In this document: positions 45,110 to 53,360 of the stretch, piece by piece | Numbering within the stretch: the first letter of the stretch is position 1 | Layout of the letters: every line of letters starts with the position of its first letter | NCBI GenBank assembly: GCA_017472575.1 | Contig: JAFUPX010000016.1 | Location: forward strand, 1-60,227 | Length of the DNA stretch: 60,227 bases | Source of the DNA: Clostridia bacterium | Lineage (GTDB): Bacteria > Bacillota > Clostridia > Oscillospirales > Acutalibacteraceae | Direction of reading: 5' to 3' | Program-made: the position numbers and the translations under genes | Notes under the pieces: generated by a model | What the model was told of the DNA's origin: nothing | The model's input: the letters and a program-made list of their open reading frames with translations, nothing else | The model's database searches: none

Positions 45110-45138
45110 ATTATACTTAGTAAGAGCGTAAATATCAA
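45110..45138 (-). promoter_or_regulatory. Promoter of the murD operon
   Basis: Minus strand TTGATA (45133-45138), 17-bp spacer, TATAAT (45110-45115), about 35 nt before the murD start. Confidence 0.8.
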
Positions 45139-45193
45139 TTATAATTTGAAAAAATATTCCAATAAATCCGCAAAGCTACTCAAATACGGTATA

Positions 45194-45214
45194 TTTTGCA
45201 GATACATTGCAAAA
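45194..45214. promoter_or_regulatory. Inverted repeat ahead of the GPH-GH2 operon
   Basis: Perfect 7-bp arms TTTTGCA (45194-45200) and TGCAAAA (45208-45214) with a 7-bp centre lie just after a TATATT (45190-45195) that may be the -10. It is a candidate operator for a sugar-responsive regulator, which is not encoded nearby. Confidence 0.4.
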
Positions 45215-45241
45215 ATAACCGTTAGGAGATGAATTTGTTCT

Positions 45242-46651
45242 ATGGAAAAGAAGAGCGGTCTTCGTCCTTTCGGTATAAGGGACAAGCTGGGATATTTATT
45301 CGGCGACTTCGGCAATGATTTCACATTTATCCTTTCAACCACAATTCTTATGAAATTTTACACCGATATTATGGGTGTCAGTGCGGCGGTAGTAGGTGCA
45401 GTTATGATGATTACCCGCTTTCTTGATGCGTTTACCGATGTAACTATGGGCAGAATTTGCGACAGAAGCAAGGGCAATGCACACGGTAAATTCAAGCCTT
45501 GGATACTGCGTATGTGCGTTCCGGTTGCCCTTACTTCGTTCCTAATGTATCAAAGCTCACTTGCCGATATGCCTTTAACATTTAAAATTATATATCTTTT
45601 TGTAACATATATTCTTTGGGGCTCGGTATTTTATACATCAATCAACATTCCCTACGGCTCAATGGCTTCAGCTGTTTCAGCTGAACCTGAGGACAGGCAG
45701 TCTCTTTCAACCTTCCGCACAATGGGCGGAATGCTGGCAGGTATGATTATCGGCATTGGTCTCCCTTTGTTGGCTTATGAAAAGGTTGGAGGGAAAGAAA
45801 CACTGATAGGCAGTAAGGTAACAATGCTTGCAGGTGTTTTCTCTTTGCTTGCAATAATATGCTATCTGCTATGCTATTATTTGGTTACGGAGCGCATTCG
45901 CCCTGAGGCAGGAGAAAATGTTTTCAAAAACAACTCGGTAGGTAAAATGCTGATTAACGCAATCAAAAACCGAGCGTTGATTTCTATAATCGTTGCATCA
46001 ATAGTTATGCTTTTAGCTCAGCTTACAATGCAGTCTATGGCAAACTATGTGTTCCCTGATTACTATAACAACTCAAAAGCGCAGTCTGCTTCAACAGCGT
46101 TGATGATGGTCAGTATGACTATTGCCGCTGTTTCTGCAAAGCCGCTTACAAGAAAATTCGGTAAGGCTGAGGTAAGCGCAGTTTCAAGTCTTTTTGCGGC
46201 TTTACTTTGTCTTGCTACATTTGTTATCCGCCCCGCGAATGTATGGATATATATAACACTTCAAACCCTTTGCTGGCTGGGACTCGGTATATTTTCAATG
46301 GTAAACTGGGCGCTTATTACCGATGTTATAGACTATTCCGAGCTTAAAAACGGTATCAGAGAGGACGGCTCGGTTTACGCTATTTATTCCTTTGCAAGAA
46401 AGCTCGGTCAGGCAGCCGCGGCAGGACTTTCGGGCTGGCTTCTTACTATTATCGGTTACAGCGAGAAAGCTGCGGCAGAGGGTCAACGGCAGAGCGAGCC
46501 TGTTCTTAACGGAATATTCAATATCTCAACCCTCGTTCCGGCGGTAGGATTTTTAGCTCTTGCGTTAGTATTGCAGTTCTGGTATCCCCTTCATAAGAAG
46601 CAGGTTGATGAAAATGTTGCGGCTTTAAAGGAAAAGCATGCACAAAAATAA
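45242..46651 (+). CDS. GPH-family sugar:cation symporter
   Basis: A 469-residue major-facilitator protein of the glycoside-pentoside-hexuronide family with 12 helices. It shows the early GDFGNDFTF and TMGRICDRSKGNAHGKFKPWIL loop and the late ITDVIDYSELKNGIREDGSVYA, both family hallmarks. It co-transports a glycoside with Na+ or H+. ATG 45242 has AGGAGA 12 nt upstream, a long spacing. The GH2 gene 26 nt downstream suggests a beta-galactoside or beta-glucuronide substrate. Confidence 0.92.
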   Translation: MEKKSGLRPFGIRDKLGYLFGDFGNDFTFILSTTILMKFYTDIMGVSAAVVGAVMMITRFLDAFTDVTMGRICDRSKGNAHGKFKPWILRMCVPVALTSFLMYQSSLADMPLTFKIIYLFVTYILWGSVFYTSINIPYGSMASAVSAEPEDRQSLSTFRTMGGMLAGMIIGIGLPLLAYEKVGGKETLIGSKVTMLAGVFSLLAIICYLLCYYLVTERIRPEAGENVFKNNSVGKMLINAIKNRALISIIVASIVMLLAQLTMQSMANYVFPDYYNNSKAQSASTALMMVSMTIAAVSAKPLTRKFGKAEVSAVSSLFAALLCLATFVIRPANVWIYITLQTLCWLGLGIFSMVNWALITDVIDYSELKNGIREDGSVYAIYSFARKLGQAAAAGLSGWLLTIIGYSEKAAAEGQRQSEPVLNGIFNISTLVPAVGFLALALVLQFWYPLHKKQVDENVAALKEKHAQK

Positions 46652-46677
46652 TCCATATATTTCGAGGAGGAACAAAA

Positions 46678-48924
46678 ATGAGAAAAATTGTAAACATTAA
46701 TTTCAAATGGGCGTTCACAAAACAGGCTGACAGTCTACCTGCTGAGCTGCCTAAAAATTGGGATATCGTTAATATACCCCATTGTTGGAATGCTATTGAC
46801 GGTCAGGACGGAGGCAACGATTACTACCGCGGCACCTGCTATTACGCTAAGAAAATCGAAAAAGGCGAACTTCCCAAGGCAGACCGTTATTATCTTGAAA
46901 TAAAAGGTGCAAACTCCTCTTCCGAGGCTTATGTCAACGGTAAAAAGCTTGCTTCTCACGACGGCGGCTATTCCACCTGGAGAGTAGATATAACCGATGC
47001 CTTAGAGCCTGAAAACCTTATTGTTATAACAGTTAACAACTCTGAAAATAACAGGGTTTATCCACAGATGGCTGATTTCACCTTCTACGGCGGACTGTAT
47101 CGCGATGTGAATATTATTTGCGTAAGCGAATCGCATTTTGACCTTGATTATTACGGCGGCACCGGTCTTAAGGTAACTCCTACAGTTGATGGAGAGAACG
47201 CAAGTATCGAAGTTGAATGCTGGCTTACAAACAGCAAAATCGGTCAAAAGCTAAAATATACCTTAAAGGATGCCGAAGGCAAAAATGTTGCAGAATGTGA
47301 AAGCGACGATACCATAGCAACCCTTACAATAAACAATGTTCGCCTGTGGCACGGAAGACGCGACCCTTATCTTTATACCGCCGAGGTTTCTCTTTGCGAG
47401 GACGGCAAGCTCCTTGATAATGTGTCCTCACGCTTTGGCTGCCGTACCTTTAAAATTGACCCTGATAACGGATTTATTCTAAACGGAGAGGAATATCCCC
47501 TGCGCGGAGTTTCCCGCCATCAGGACCGCTGGGGTTTGGGCAACGCGCTTTTACCCGAGCATCATAAAGAAGATATTGACCTTATCTGCGAAATGGGCGC
47601 TACGACTGTCCGCCTTGCCCACTATCAGCACGACCAATATTTCTATGATTTGTGTGATGAGAGAGGTCTTGTAATATGGGCGGAAATTCCTTATATTTCA
47701 AAGCATATGCCCTCCGGCAGAGATAATACAATTTCTCAGATGACCGAGCTTATTGTTCAGAACTATAACCACCCGAGTATAGTTGTATGGGGTCTTTCAA
47801 ATGAGATAACAATGTCGGGTGAGAGCGACCCAGACCTTATAGAGAACCACAATATCCTTAATGACCTTGTTCACGAAATGGACAAAACCCGTCTAACCAC
47901 TATGGCGTGTCTTACTATGTGCGATATGGACAGCACCTATGTCCATATTCCTGATGTTGTATCCTACAACCATTATTTTGGCTGGTACGGCGGAGAGACC
48001 TCTATGAACGGACCTTGGTTTGATAGGTTCCATGAAAAATATCCTAATACTCCCATCGGCTGCAGTGAATACGGATGCGAGGCGCTTAACTGGCACACCT
48101 CAAACCCTGTTCAGGGCGACTATACCGAAGAATATCAGGCATATTACCACGAGGAGCTTATCAAGCAGTTCTTCGCAAGAAAATATTTGTGGGCAACCCA
48201 TGTCTGGAATATGTTTGACTTCGGTGCTGACGCACGCAATGAGGGCGGCGAAAACGGACAAAACCACAAGGGACTTGTAACCTTTGACCGCAAATACAAA
48301 AAGGACTCCTTCTATGCCTATAAGGCATGGCTTTCAGAGGAGCCGTTTGTTCATATCTGCGGCAAACGCTATGTTGACCGCGTTGAGGAAACAACCAAAA
48401 TCACTGTTTATTCTAATCTTCCCGAGGTTGAGCTCTTTGCAAACGGTGTAAGTCTCGGAAAAATTGCAAGTACAGAGCATTTCTTCTATTTTGATGTTCC
48501 GAACTCCGGTGAAACAGTTTTAAAGGCTGTTGCCTCAGAGCAGACCGATGAGAGCTTTATCCGCAAGGTTGATAAATTTAACGATAATTACAGAATGAGA
48601 GAAAAAGGCGCTGTTCTTAACTGGTTTGATATAACCGCGCCGGACGGCTATTTCTCACTTAACGATAAATTAAGCGATATCGTTGCAACTGTTAAGGGCA
48701 AGGTACTTTTTGCCGGACTAGCCGCTAAAATGATGAAGCAGTTAAGCGGATCAAAGCCTGCCGGAATGGATATTGGAGCCGGTATGATGCAGATGATGGG
48801 CGGTTTTACTGTTATCAGACTTACGGGTCTTATGGGTACTGCAGGAGTTGAAATGACAAAGGAACAGCTTCTCGACCTTAATGCTCAGCTTAACAAAATT
48901 AAAAAACCTGATAAAGAGGATTAA
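46678..48924 (+). CDS. Glycoside hydrolase family 2 (beta-galactosidase-like)
   Basis: A 748-residue cytosolic GH2 enzyme: jelly-roll domain (about 1-150), Ig-like domain (160-260) and catalytic barrel (265-560). The acid/base is E376 in WGLSNE and the nucleophile E464 in GCSEYG. An Ig-like domain follows, then a C-terminal helical tail (about 655-748) rich in methionine and ending MTKEQLLDLNAQLNKIKK, seen in some clostridial GH2 enzymes and of unknown role. Beta-galactosidase is the best guess; beta-glucuronidase is not excluded. It is co-transcribed with the GPH symporter. Confidence 0.88.
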   Translation: MRKIVNINFKWAFTKQADSLPAELPKNWDIVNIPHCWNAIDGQDGGNDYYRGTCYYAKKIEKGELPKADRYYLEIKGANSSSEAYVNGKKLASHDGGYSTWRVDITDALEPENLIVITVNNSENNRVYPQMADFTFYGGLYRDVNIICVSESHFDLDYYGGTGLKVTPTVDGENASIEVECWLTNSKIGQKLKYTLKDAEGKNVAECESDDTIATLTINNVRLWHGRRDPYLYTAEVSLCEDGKLLDNVSSRFGCRTFKIDPDNGFILNGEEYPLRGVSRHQDRWGLGNALLPEHHKEDIDLICEMGATTVRLAHYQHDQYFYDLCDERGLVIWAEIPYISKHMPSGRDNTISQMTELIVQNYNHPSIVVWGLSNEITMSGESDPDLIENHNILNDLVHEMDKTRLTTMACLTMCDMDSTYVHIPDVVSYNHYFGWYGGETSMNGPWFDRFHEKYPNTPIGCSEYGCEALNWHTSNPVQGDYTEEYQAYYHEELIKQFFARKYLWATHVWNMFDFGADARNEGGENGQNHKGLVTFDRKYKKDSFYAYKAWLSEEPFVHICGKRYVDRVEETTKITVYSNLPEVELFANGVSLGKIASTEHFFYFDVPNSGETVLKAVASEQTDESFIRKVDKFNDNYRMREKGAVLNWFDITAPDGYFSLNDKLSDIVATVKGKVLFAGLAAKMMKQLSGSKPAGMDIGAGMMQMMGGFTVIRLTGLMGTAGVEMTKEQLLDLNAQLNKIKKPDKED

Positions 48925-48955
48925 AAAAGAAATAGCATAACTTGCAAAATATAAA

Positions 48956-48998
48956 AAATATCCCGCACATTTCCATCTGAAATATGCGGGATATTTTA
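48956..48998. terminator. Bidirectional terminator between the GH2 gene and aspS
   Basis: A 17-bp stem with one mismatch (48956-48972 with 48980-48996) has A and T runs as its outer arms. It reaches into the aspS stop codon. Confidence 0.85.
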
Positions 48999-50777
48999 TT
49001 CTTCACTAGTAACAGCTATTGCAAGATCGGAAAGCTGAATCTCGTCTACCTCTGCGGGAGCACCGGACATCAGTTCGCTTGAATTTGCAACCTTGGGGAA
49101 TGCGATAACATCACGGATAGAGTCACTGCCTGTCATAATCATAGCGAGGCGGTCAAGTCCTATTCCCATTCCGCCGTGAGGTGGTGCGCCGTACTTAAAC
49201 GCGTTTGTTAAGAAACCGAATTTAAGCTCTGCTTCTTCGTCACTAAGTCCCAAAGCGCTGAACATCTTTTTCTGAAGCTCAGGGTCGGTTATACGAATAG
49301 AGCCGCTCGATAACTCGGTACCGTTAAGAACAAGGTCATAAGCCTTGGCATAAACCTTTTCGGGAGCGGAATCGAGATACTGAACGCATTCGTCAAGAGG
49401 AGCGGTAAAGGGATGGTGCATTGCATCCCAATTACCCGTTTCCTCGTTATATTCAAAGAACGGAAACTCTGTTATCCAAAGGAAATTATAACCCTCGGGA
49501 ATAATTTGAAGCCGCTTTGCAACGGTCAGGCGAAGAGCACCGAGAACAGGCAAAGCAACCTTTTTCTTATCTGCGACAATAAGAACAACATCGCCCTTTT
49601 CTGCGCCTGTTCTTTCAAGTATTGCCTGCATTTCACACTCTGTTAAGAACTTTGCAAATGAGCAGTTGGGTGTTTCCTCGCTCCAGCGGATAAAGGCAAG
49701 ACCCTTAGCCCCTATTCCCTTTGCTTCCTCGGTTAATTTATCTATTTCTTTACGTGTGTAAACACCTGCGGCATTTTTAGCGTTAATAGCTCTGACAGTT
49801 CCGCCGTTTTTAACTGTATCGGCGAATACACCGAAGCCGCAATTTTCTACGATATCCGATAAATCGGTTATCTTCATATCAAAGCGGGTATCGGGCTTGT
49901 CCGAGCCGTACATCTCCATAGCGTCATTAAATGTAAGCCTCGGCAGAGGGGTGGCAATCTCCACACCCAAAACCTCTTTAAACAAACGGCTTACATAGCC
50001 CTCGGCAACGGCAAAAATATCCTCCATTTCTACAAAGGACATTTCCATATCTATCTGAGTGAATTCAGGTTGACGGTCAGCTCTTAAATCCTCATCACGG
50101 TAACAGCGGGCAAGCTGAATATACCTGTCAAACCCTGAAAGCATAAGTATTTGCTTATACATCTGGGGTGACTGCGGAAGAGCAAAAAACTTACCCTTAT
50201 GAACTCTTGACGGCACAAGATAATCTCTCGCTCCCTCAGGAGTTGATTTAACCATTGTAGGTGTCTCAATCTCGATAAAGCCGTTTTCATCGAAATAGTC
50301 CCTTGTAACCTTTGCTATCTTATGTCGCATTATTATGTTTTTCTGCAAAGAGGGACGGCGTAAATCAAGATATCTGTATTTAAGTCTTAATTCCTCTTTT
50401 GCGGCGGTATCATCAAGAATTTCAAAGGGAGGAGTTTCGGCACAGCCCAAAATTTTAAGGCAATTTACTTCAAGTTCTATTTCGCCCGTGGGAATATCCT
50501 TATTAACAGAGGAACGGATTCTAACCTTTCCCTTTGCCATAACAACATATTCGCTGTGCAATATTGATGCCTTTTCAAAAATATCCTTTTCGGTATTCTC
50601 ATCAAAAGCAAGCTGGATAATGCCTGTTCTATCCCTTAAATCAGCAAAGATAAGTCCGCCTAAATCGCGCTGACGCTGAATCCAGCCGCAAACAACTATT
50701 TCTCTTCCCTCATCCTTTGCTGTTAATTCTCCGCAATAATCGGTACGCTTCATACCGTCCATTCTGTCAAGCTTCAA
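48996..50777 (-). CDS. aspS: Aspartyl-tRNA synthetase
   Basis: A 593-residue bacterial-type AspRS: an OB-fold anticodon-binding domain (about 1-130), the class-II core with RYLDLRRPSLQ, FIEIETPTMVKSTPEGARDYL and late GIGLDRLAMI, and the bacterial GAD insert in the middle. The length is normal. TTG 50777 is preferred because GAGGG lies 8 nt upstream; two later ATGs (50762, 50753) lack a site. It is unknown whether it also charges tRNA-Asn. Confidence 0.96.
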   Translation of the reverse strand: MKLDRMDGMKRTDYCGELTAKDEGREIVVCGWIQRQRDLGGLIFADLRDRTGIIQLAFDENTEKDIFEKASILHSEYVVMAKGKVRIRSSVNKDIPTGEIELEVNCLKILGCAETPPFEILDDTAAKEELRLKYRYLDLRRPSLQKNIIMRHKIAKVTRDYFDENGFIEIETPTMVKSTPEGARDYLVPSRVHKGKFFALPQSPQMYKQILMLSGFDRYIQLARCYRDEDLRADRQPEFTQIDMEMSFVEMEDIFAVAEGYVSRLFKEVLGVEIATPLPRLTFNDAMEMYGSDKPDTRFDMKITDLSDIVENCGFGVFADTVKNGGTVRAINAKNAAGVYTRKEIDKLTEEAKGIGAKGLAFIRWSEETPNCSFAKFLTECEMQAILERTGAEKGDVVLIVADKKKVALPVLGALRLTVAKRLQIIPEGYNFLWITEFPFFEYNEETGNWDAMHHPFTAPLDECVQYLDSAPEKVYAKAYDLVLNGTELSSGSIRITDPELQKKMFSALGLSDEEAELKFGFLTNAFKYGAPPHGGMGIGLDRLAMIMTGSDSIRDVIAFPKVANSSELMSGAPAEVDEIQLSDLAIAVTSEE

Positions 50778-50829
50778 AAAAGCACCCTCTTTAAATTAAG
50801 CCATTCCCGAAAGAATGACTTTTATGATA

Positions 50830-52140
50830 TTATTGATTAAAAACAGTCTCAGTGAGCTCTGCCAAAGCAATTTCATTTATAGCTTTTCCAAGTTGATCCG
50901 CTATATCGGCAAGCTTAATTTCCTGCTCGGTTCCTGTTTCCATATTTTTAAGGCGGATAATTCCGCTGTCTATTTCATTATCACCCAAAACAGCTGAGAA
51001 TTTAGCGTTCTGCTTGTTTGCATACTTCATCTGCGCCTTTAAGCCTCTGCCGCAAATATCGGTTTGAGCAGAAAATCCGCTTTTTCTAAGCTCGGCGCAA
51101 ATTCTTGTAGCTTCAAAAGCCGCTTTCTCACCCATCGAAGCAATATAAATATCACAGCCTGATTTTAAAGGTAGCTGTGTTCCCTGACTTTTAAGCACAA
51201 GCATAAGTCTCTCAATTCCCATTGCAAAGCCGAGAGACGGAACCTGCGGACCTCCCATTTGAGAGATAAGTCCGTCATACCTTCCTCCTCCGCAAACTGT
51301 TGACTGAGCACCTATATCACCCGAAACAAACTCGAAAACGGTTCTTGTGTAATAATCAAGCCCTCTTACAATATGCGGATTAACTTTATACTTTATTCCG
51401 GCGGCATCTAAATGAGCCTTAACCTTTTCGAAATGAGACTTACAATCGTCACAAAGATAGTCTATAACAACCGGAGCCTTTGCCGCAATTTCAGAACAAA
51501 CAGGAGACTTACAGTCAAGTATACGCATAGGATTGCGTTCAAGACGGTCATTACAGGTATCGCAAAGTTCGGTTTTTCTTGATGCAAAATATTCCTTAAG
51601 AGCCTTATGATACTCTTTTCTGCATTCAGGACAGCCAATAGAATTTATTTCAAGCGAAATGTTTTCTATTCCTATATTTTCAAGTACCTGCCCAGCAAGG
51701 GAAATTACCTCAGCATCAGCCGCAGGGTCAGCCGCTCCCATACACTCAACACCGAACTGGTGGAATTCGCGAAGTCTTCCTGCCTGTGGCTTTTCATAGC
51801 GATAGCAACCGCCTATATAGCAAACCTTTGCAGGTAAGGCGCCGTTTACTATTCCGTTTTCTATAGCACTTCGGATAACTCCGGCAGTAAGCTCGGGACG
51901 AAGCGTTATAGAGCGGCCGCCTTTATCATCAAAGGTGTACATTTCCTTTTGTACAACATCGGTCGTGTCTCCAACACTGCGCTGAAACACCTCTGTATGC
52001 TCAAAAACCGGAACACGGATTTCCTTAAACCCGAAAAGCTCAGCGGTTTCAAGCATTTTTCTTTCTACAAACTGCCAGCTTCCGCTCTGCTCCGGTAATA
52101 TATCGTTTGTGCCCTTAACGGCACGGTTTATTTCTGCCAA
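50830..52140 (-). CDS. hisS: Histidyl-tRNA synthetase
   Basis: A 436-residue class-II enzyme with KGTNDILPEQSGSW at the start, TLRPELTAGVIR (motif 2 region), the HisRS-specific IVRGLDYYTRTVFEFV and CGGGRYDGLI, and a C-terminal anticodon-binding domain. It has the anticodon domain that HisZ lacks. TTG 52140 follows AAGGAAT. No T-box is present upstream; it follows mgsA after 18 nt. Confidence 0.96.
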   Translation of the reverse strand: MAEINRAVKGTNDILPEQSGSWQFVERKMLETAELFGFKEIRVPVFEHTEVFQRSVGDTTDVVQKEMYTFDDKGGRSITLRPELTAGVIRSAIENGIVNGALPAKVCYIGGCYRYEKPQAGRLREFHQFGVECMGAADPAADAEVISLAGQVLENIGIENISLEINSIGCPECRKEYHKALKEYFASRKTELCDTCNDRLERNPMRILDCKSPVCSEIAAKAPVVIDYLCDDCKSHFEKVKAHLDAAGIKYKVNPHIVRGLDYYTRTVFEFVSGDIGAQSTVCGGGRYDGLISQMGGPQVPSLGFAMGIERLMLVLKSQGTQLPLKSGCDIYIASMGEKAAFEATRICAELRKSGFSAQTDICGRGLKAQMKYANKQNAKFSAVLGDNEIDSGIIRLKNMETGTEQEIKLADIADQLGKAINEIALAELTETVFNQ

Positions 52141-52158
52141 ATATGACCATTCCTTTAG

Positions 52159-52560
52159 TTACTTGTTTTTTATAATATCACGCCACGCAAAATCTCCACG
52201 CTCAAGACCGTGGATAAGAACCTCAGCAGTTGCAATATTTGTTGCAACCGGAATATTGTGAACATCACAAAGTCTGAGAAGCGCTCGCTCGTCCGGCTCA
52301 TTCGACTTGGGATTTAACGGATCCCTGAATAAAAGCAGGAGATCTATTTCATCGCAGCCTATTCTTGAAGCAATCTGCTGAGCTCCGCCCTGAGCACCGG
52401 CAAGAAAACGTGTGATATTAAGACCTGTTGCTTCGGAAACTGTTTTGCCTGTTGTTCCCGTGGCAACAAGATTATGCCGGCTTAAGATGCCGCAGTAAGC
52501 TATACAGAACTGCACCATGAGTTCTTTTTTAGCATCGTGTGCAATAAGTGCAATTGTCAT
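52159..52560 (-). CDS. mgsA: Methylglyoxal synthase
   Basis: A 133-residue enzyme turning dihydroxyacetone phosphate into methylglyoxal and phosphate, a bypass of lower glycolysis. Family pieces are IALIAHDAKKELM, VATGTTG (phosphate binding), GAQGGAQQIAS, the catalytic aspartate in LLFRDPLN and the histidine in CDVHNIPVATN. The Shine-Dalgarno GAGGAG precedes ATG 52560. Confidence 0.95.
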   Translation of the reverse strand: MTIALIAHDAKKELMVQFCIAYCGILSRHNLVATGTTGKTVSEATGLNITRFLAGAQGGAQQIASRIGCDEIDLLLLFRDPLNPKSNEPDERALLRLCDVHNIPVATNIATAEVLIHGLERGDFAWRDIIKNK

Positions 52561-52573
52561 AAATAAAACTCCT

Positions 52574-53305
52574 CTATATTTTTTTAGGCTTGGGCAACAA
52601 AACGTTTTTACCCTCTAAGCGATCCGCAATTCTGCAAAAAGCCTTCATAGCATTTCCTTTTCTTTTCAAGGTGTGTAAAACCGAAAAGAAACCGAGCTCC
52701 TCGCTGTGCGGAACTATTCCTACAAGCTGCAAGGCTGCAGCGTCGATAATATCGTCAACATTCTTATGAATACCGTGACGCATTATACTGTAATCAAAAT
52801 TATTTATTATAAGGCGGGAATTAAGCTTTAATTTATTAAGCTCCTGCCTTACTGCCGCCGCATCTCTCACCGATACAGGGTCGGGTGACGCAACTGTTAA
52901 AAATAATGTATCCTCGGGAAGTGCTGTATAAAGAGAAAAGTCCATTCCCGCTGGAAAATCAAAAATAACTATATCATATTTCTGCTTTGCTTGATCTGCA
53001 AAGCCTGCCAAAGAGAAAGCATCTATCATACCGATTTGAGACGGAGCCGGAATAAGACTTAAGCCTTTTATTTTTTCAGGGTTGTAGACCGCATCCTCAA
53101 TATCCTTGCCGAGAAGAATATCCGAAAGGTCAAAAACGGTGGATTTATCAACCCCGAGCATAAGGTCGAGACATCTCAGCCCCTCATCCATATCAACCAG
53201 TAAAACTTTTTTAGCTTTGGCGCAAAACGCAAGAGCGAGTCCTATAGATACAGTGGATTTACCCACACCGCCTTTACCGGAAGTGACAGCAAAAACCTTT
53301 CCCAT
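52574..53305 (-). CDS. minD: MinD-family septum-site ATPase
   Basis: A 243-residue ParA/MinD ATPase with the deviant Walker A VTSGKGGVGKST near residues 7-17 and VDMDEGLRCLDLMLG. A C-terminal KGNAMKAFCRIADRL segment may form the membrane-targeting helix. It positions the division site or serves as a related spatial regulator. It lies beside mreBCD as in many Firmicutes, but no minC or minE is in the window. GAGGTGAG precedes ATG 53305. Confidence 0.88.
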   Translation of the reverse strand: MGKVFAVTSGKGGVGKSTVSIGLALAFCAKAKKVLLVDMDEGLRCLDLMLGVDKSTVFDLSDILLGKDIEDAVYNPEKIKGLSLIPAPSQIGMIDAFSLAGFADQAKQKYDIVIFDFPAGMDFSLYTALPEDTLFLTVASPDPVSVRDAAAVRQELNKLKLNSRLIINNFDYSIMRHGIHKNVDDIIDAAALQLVGIVPHSEELGFFSVLHTLKRKGNAMKAFCRIADRLEGKNVLLPKPKKI

Positions 53306-53331
53306 AAGCTCACCTCACCTTTTATTACAAA

Positions 53332-53360
53332 ATTTTAACATAAAATGTTTTTTATGTCAA
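53332..53360 (-). promoter_or_regulatory. Promoter of minD-mgsA-hisS-aspS
   Basis: Minus strand TTGACA (53355-53360), 17-bp spacer, TAAAAT (53332-53337). The -35 box overlaps the stop codon of the PBP gene, so minD can be transcribed apart from the mre genes. Confidence 0.75.
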
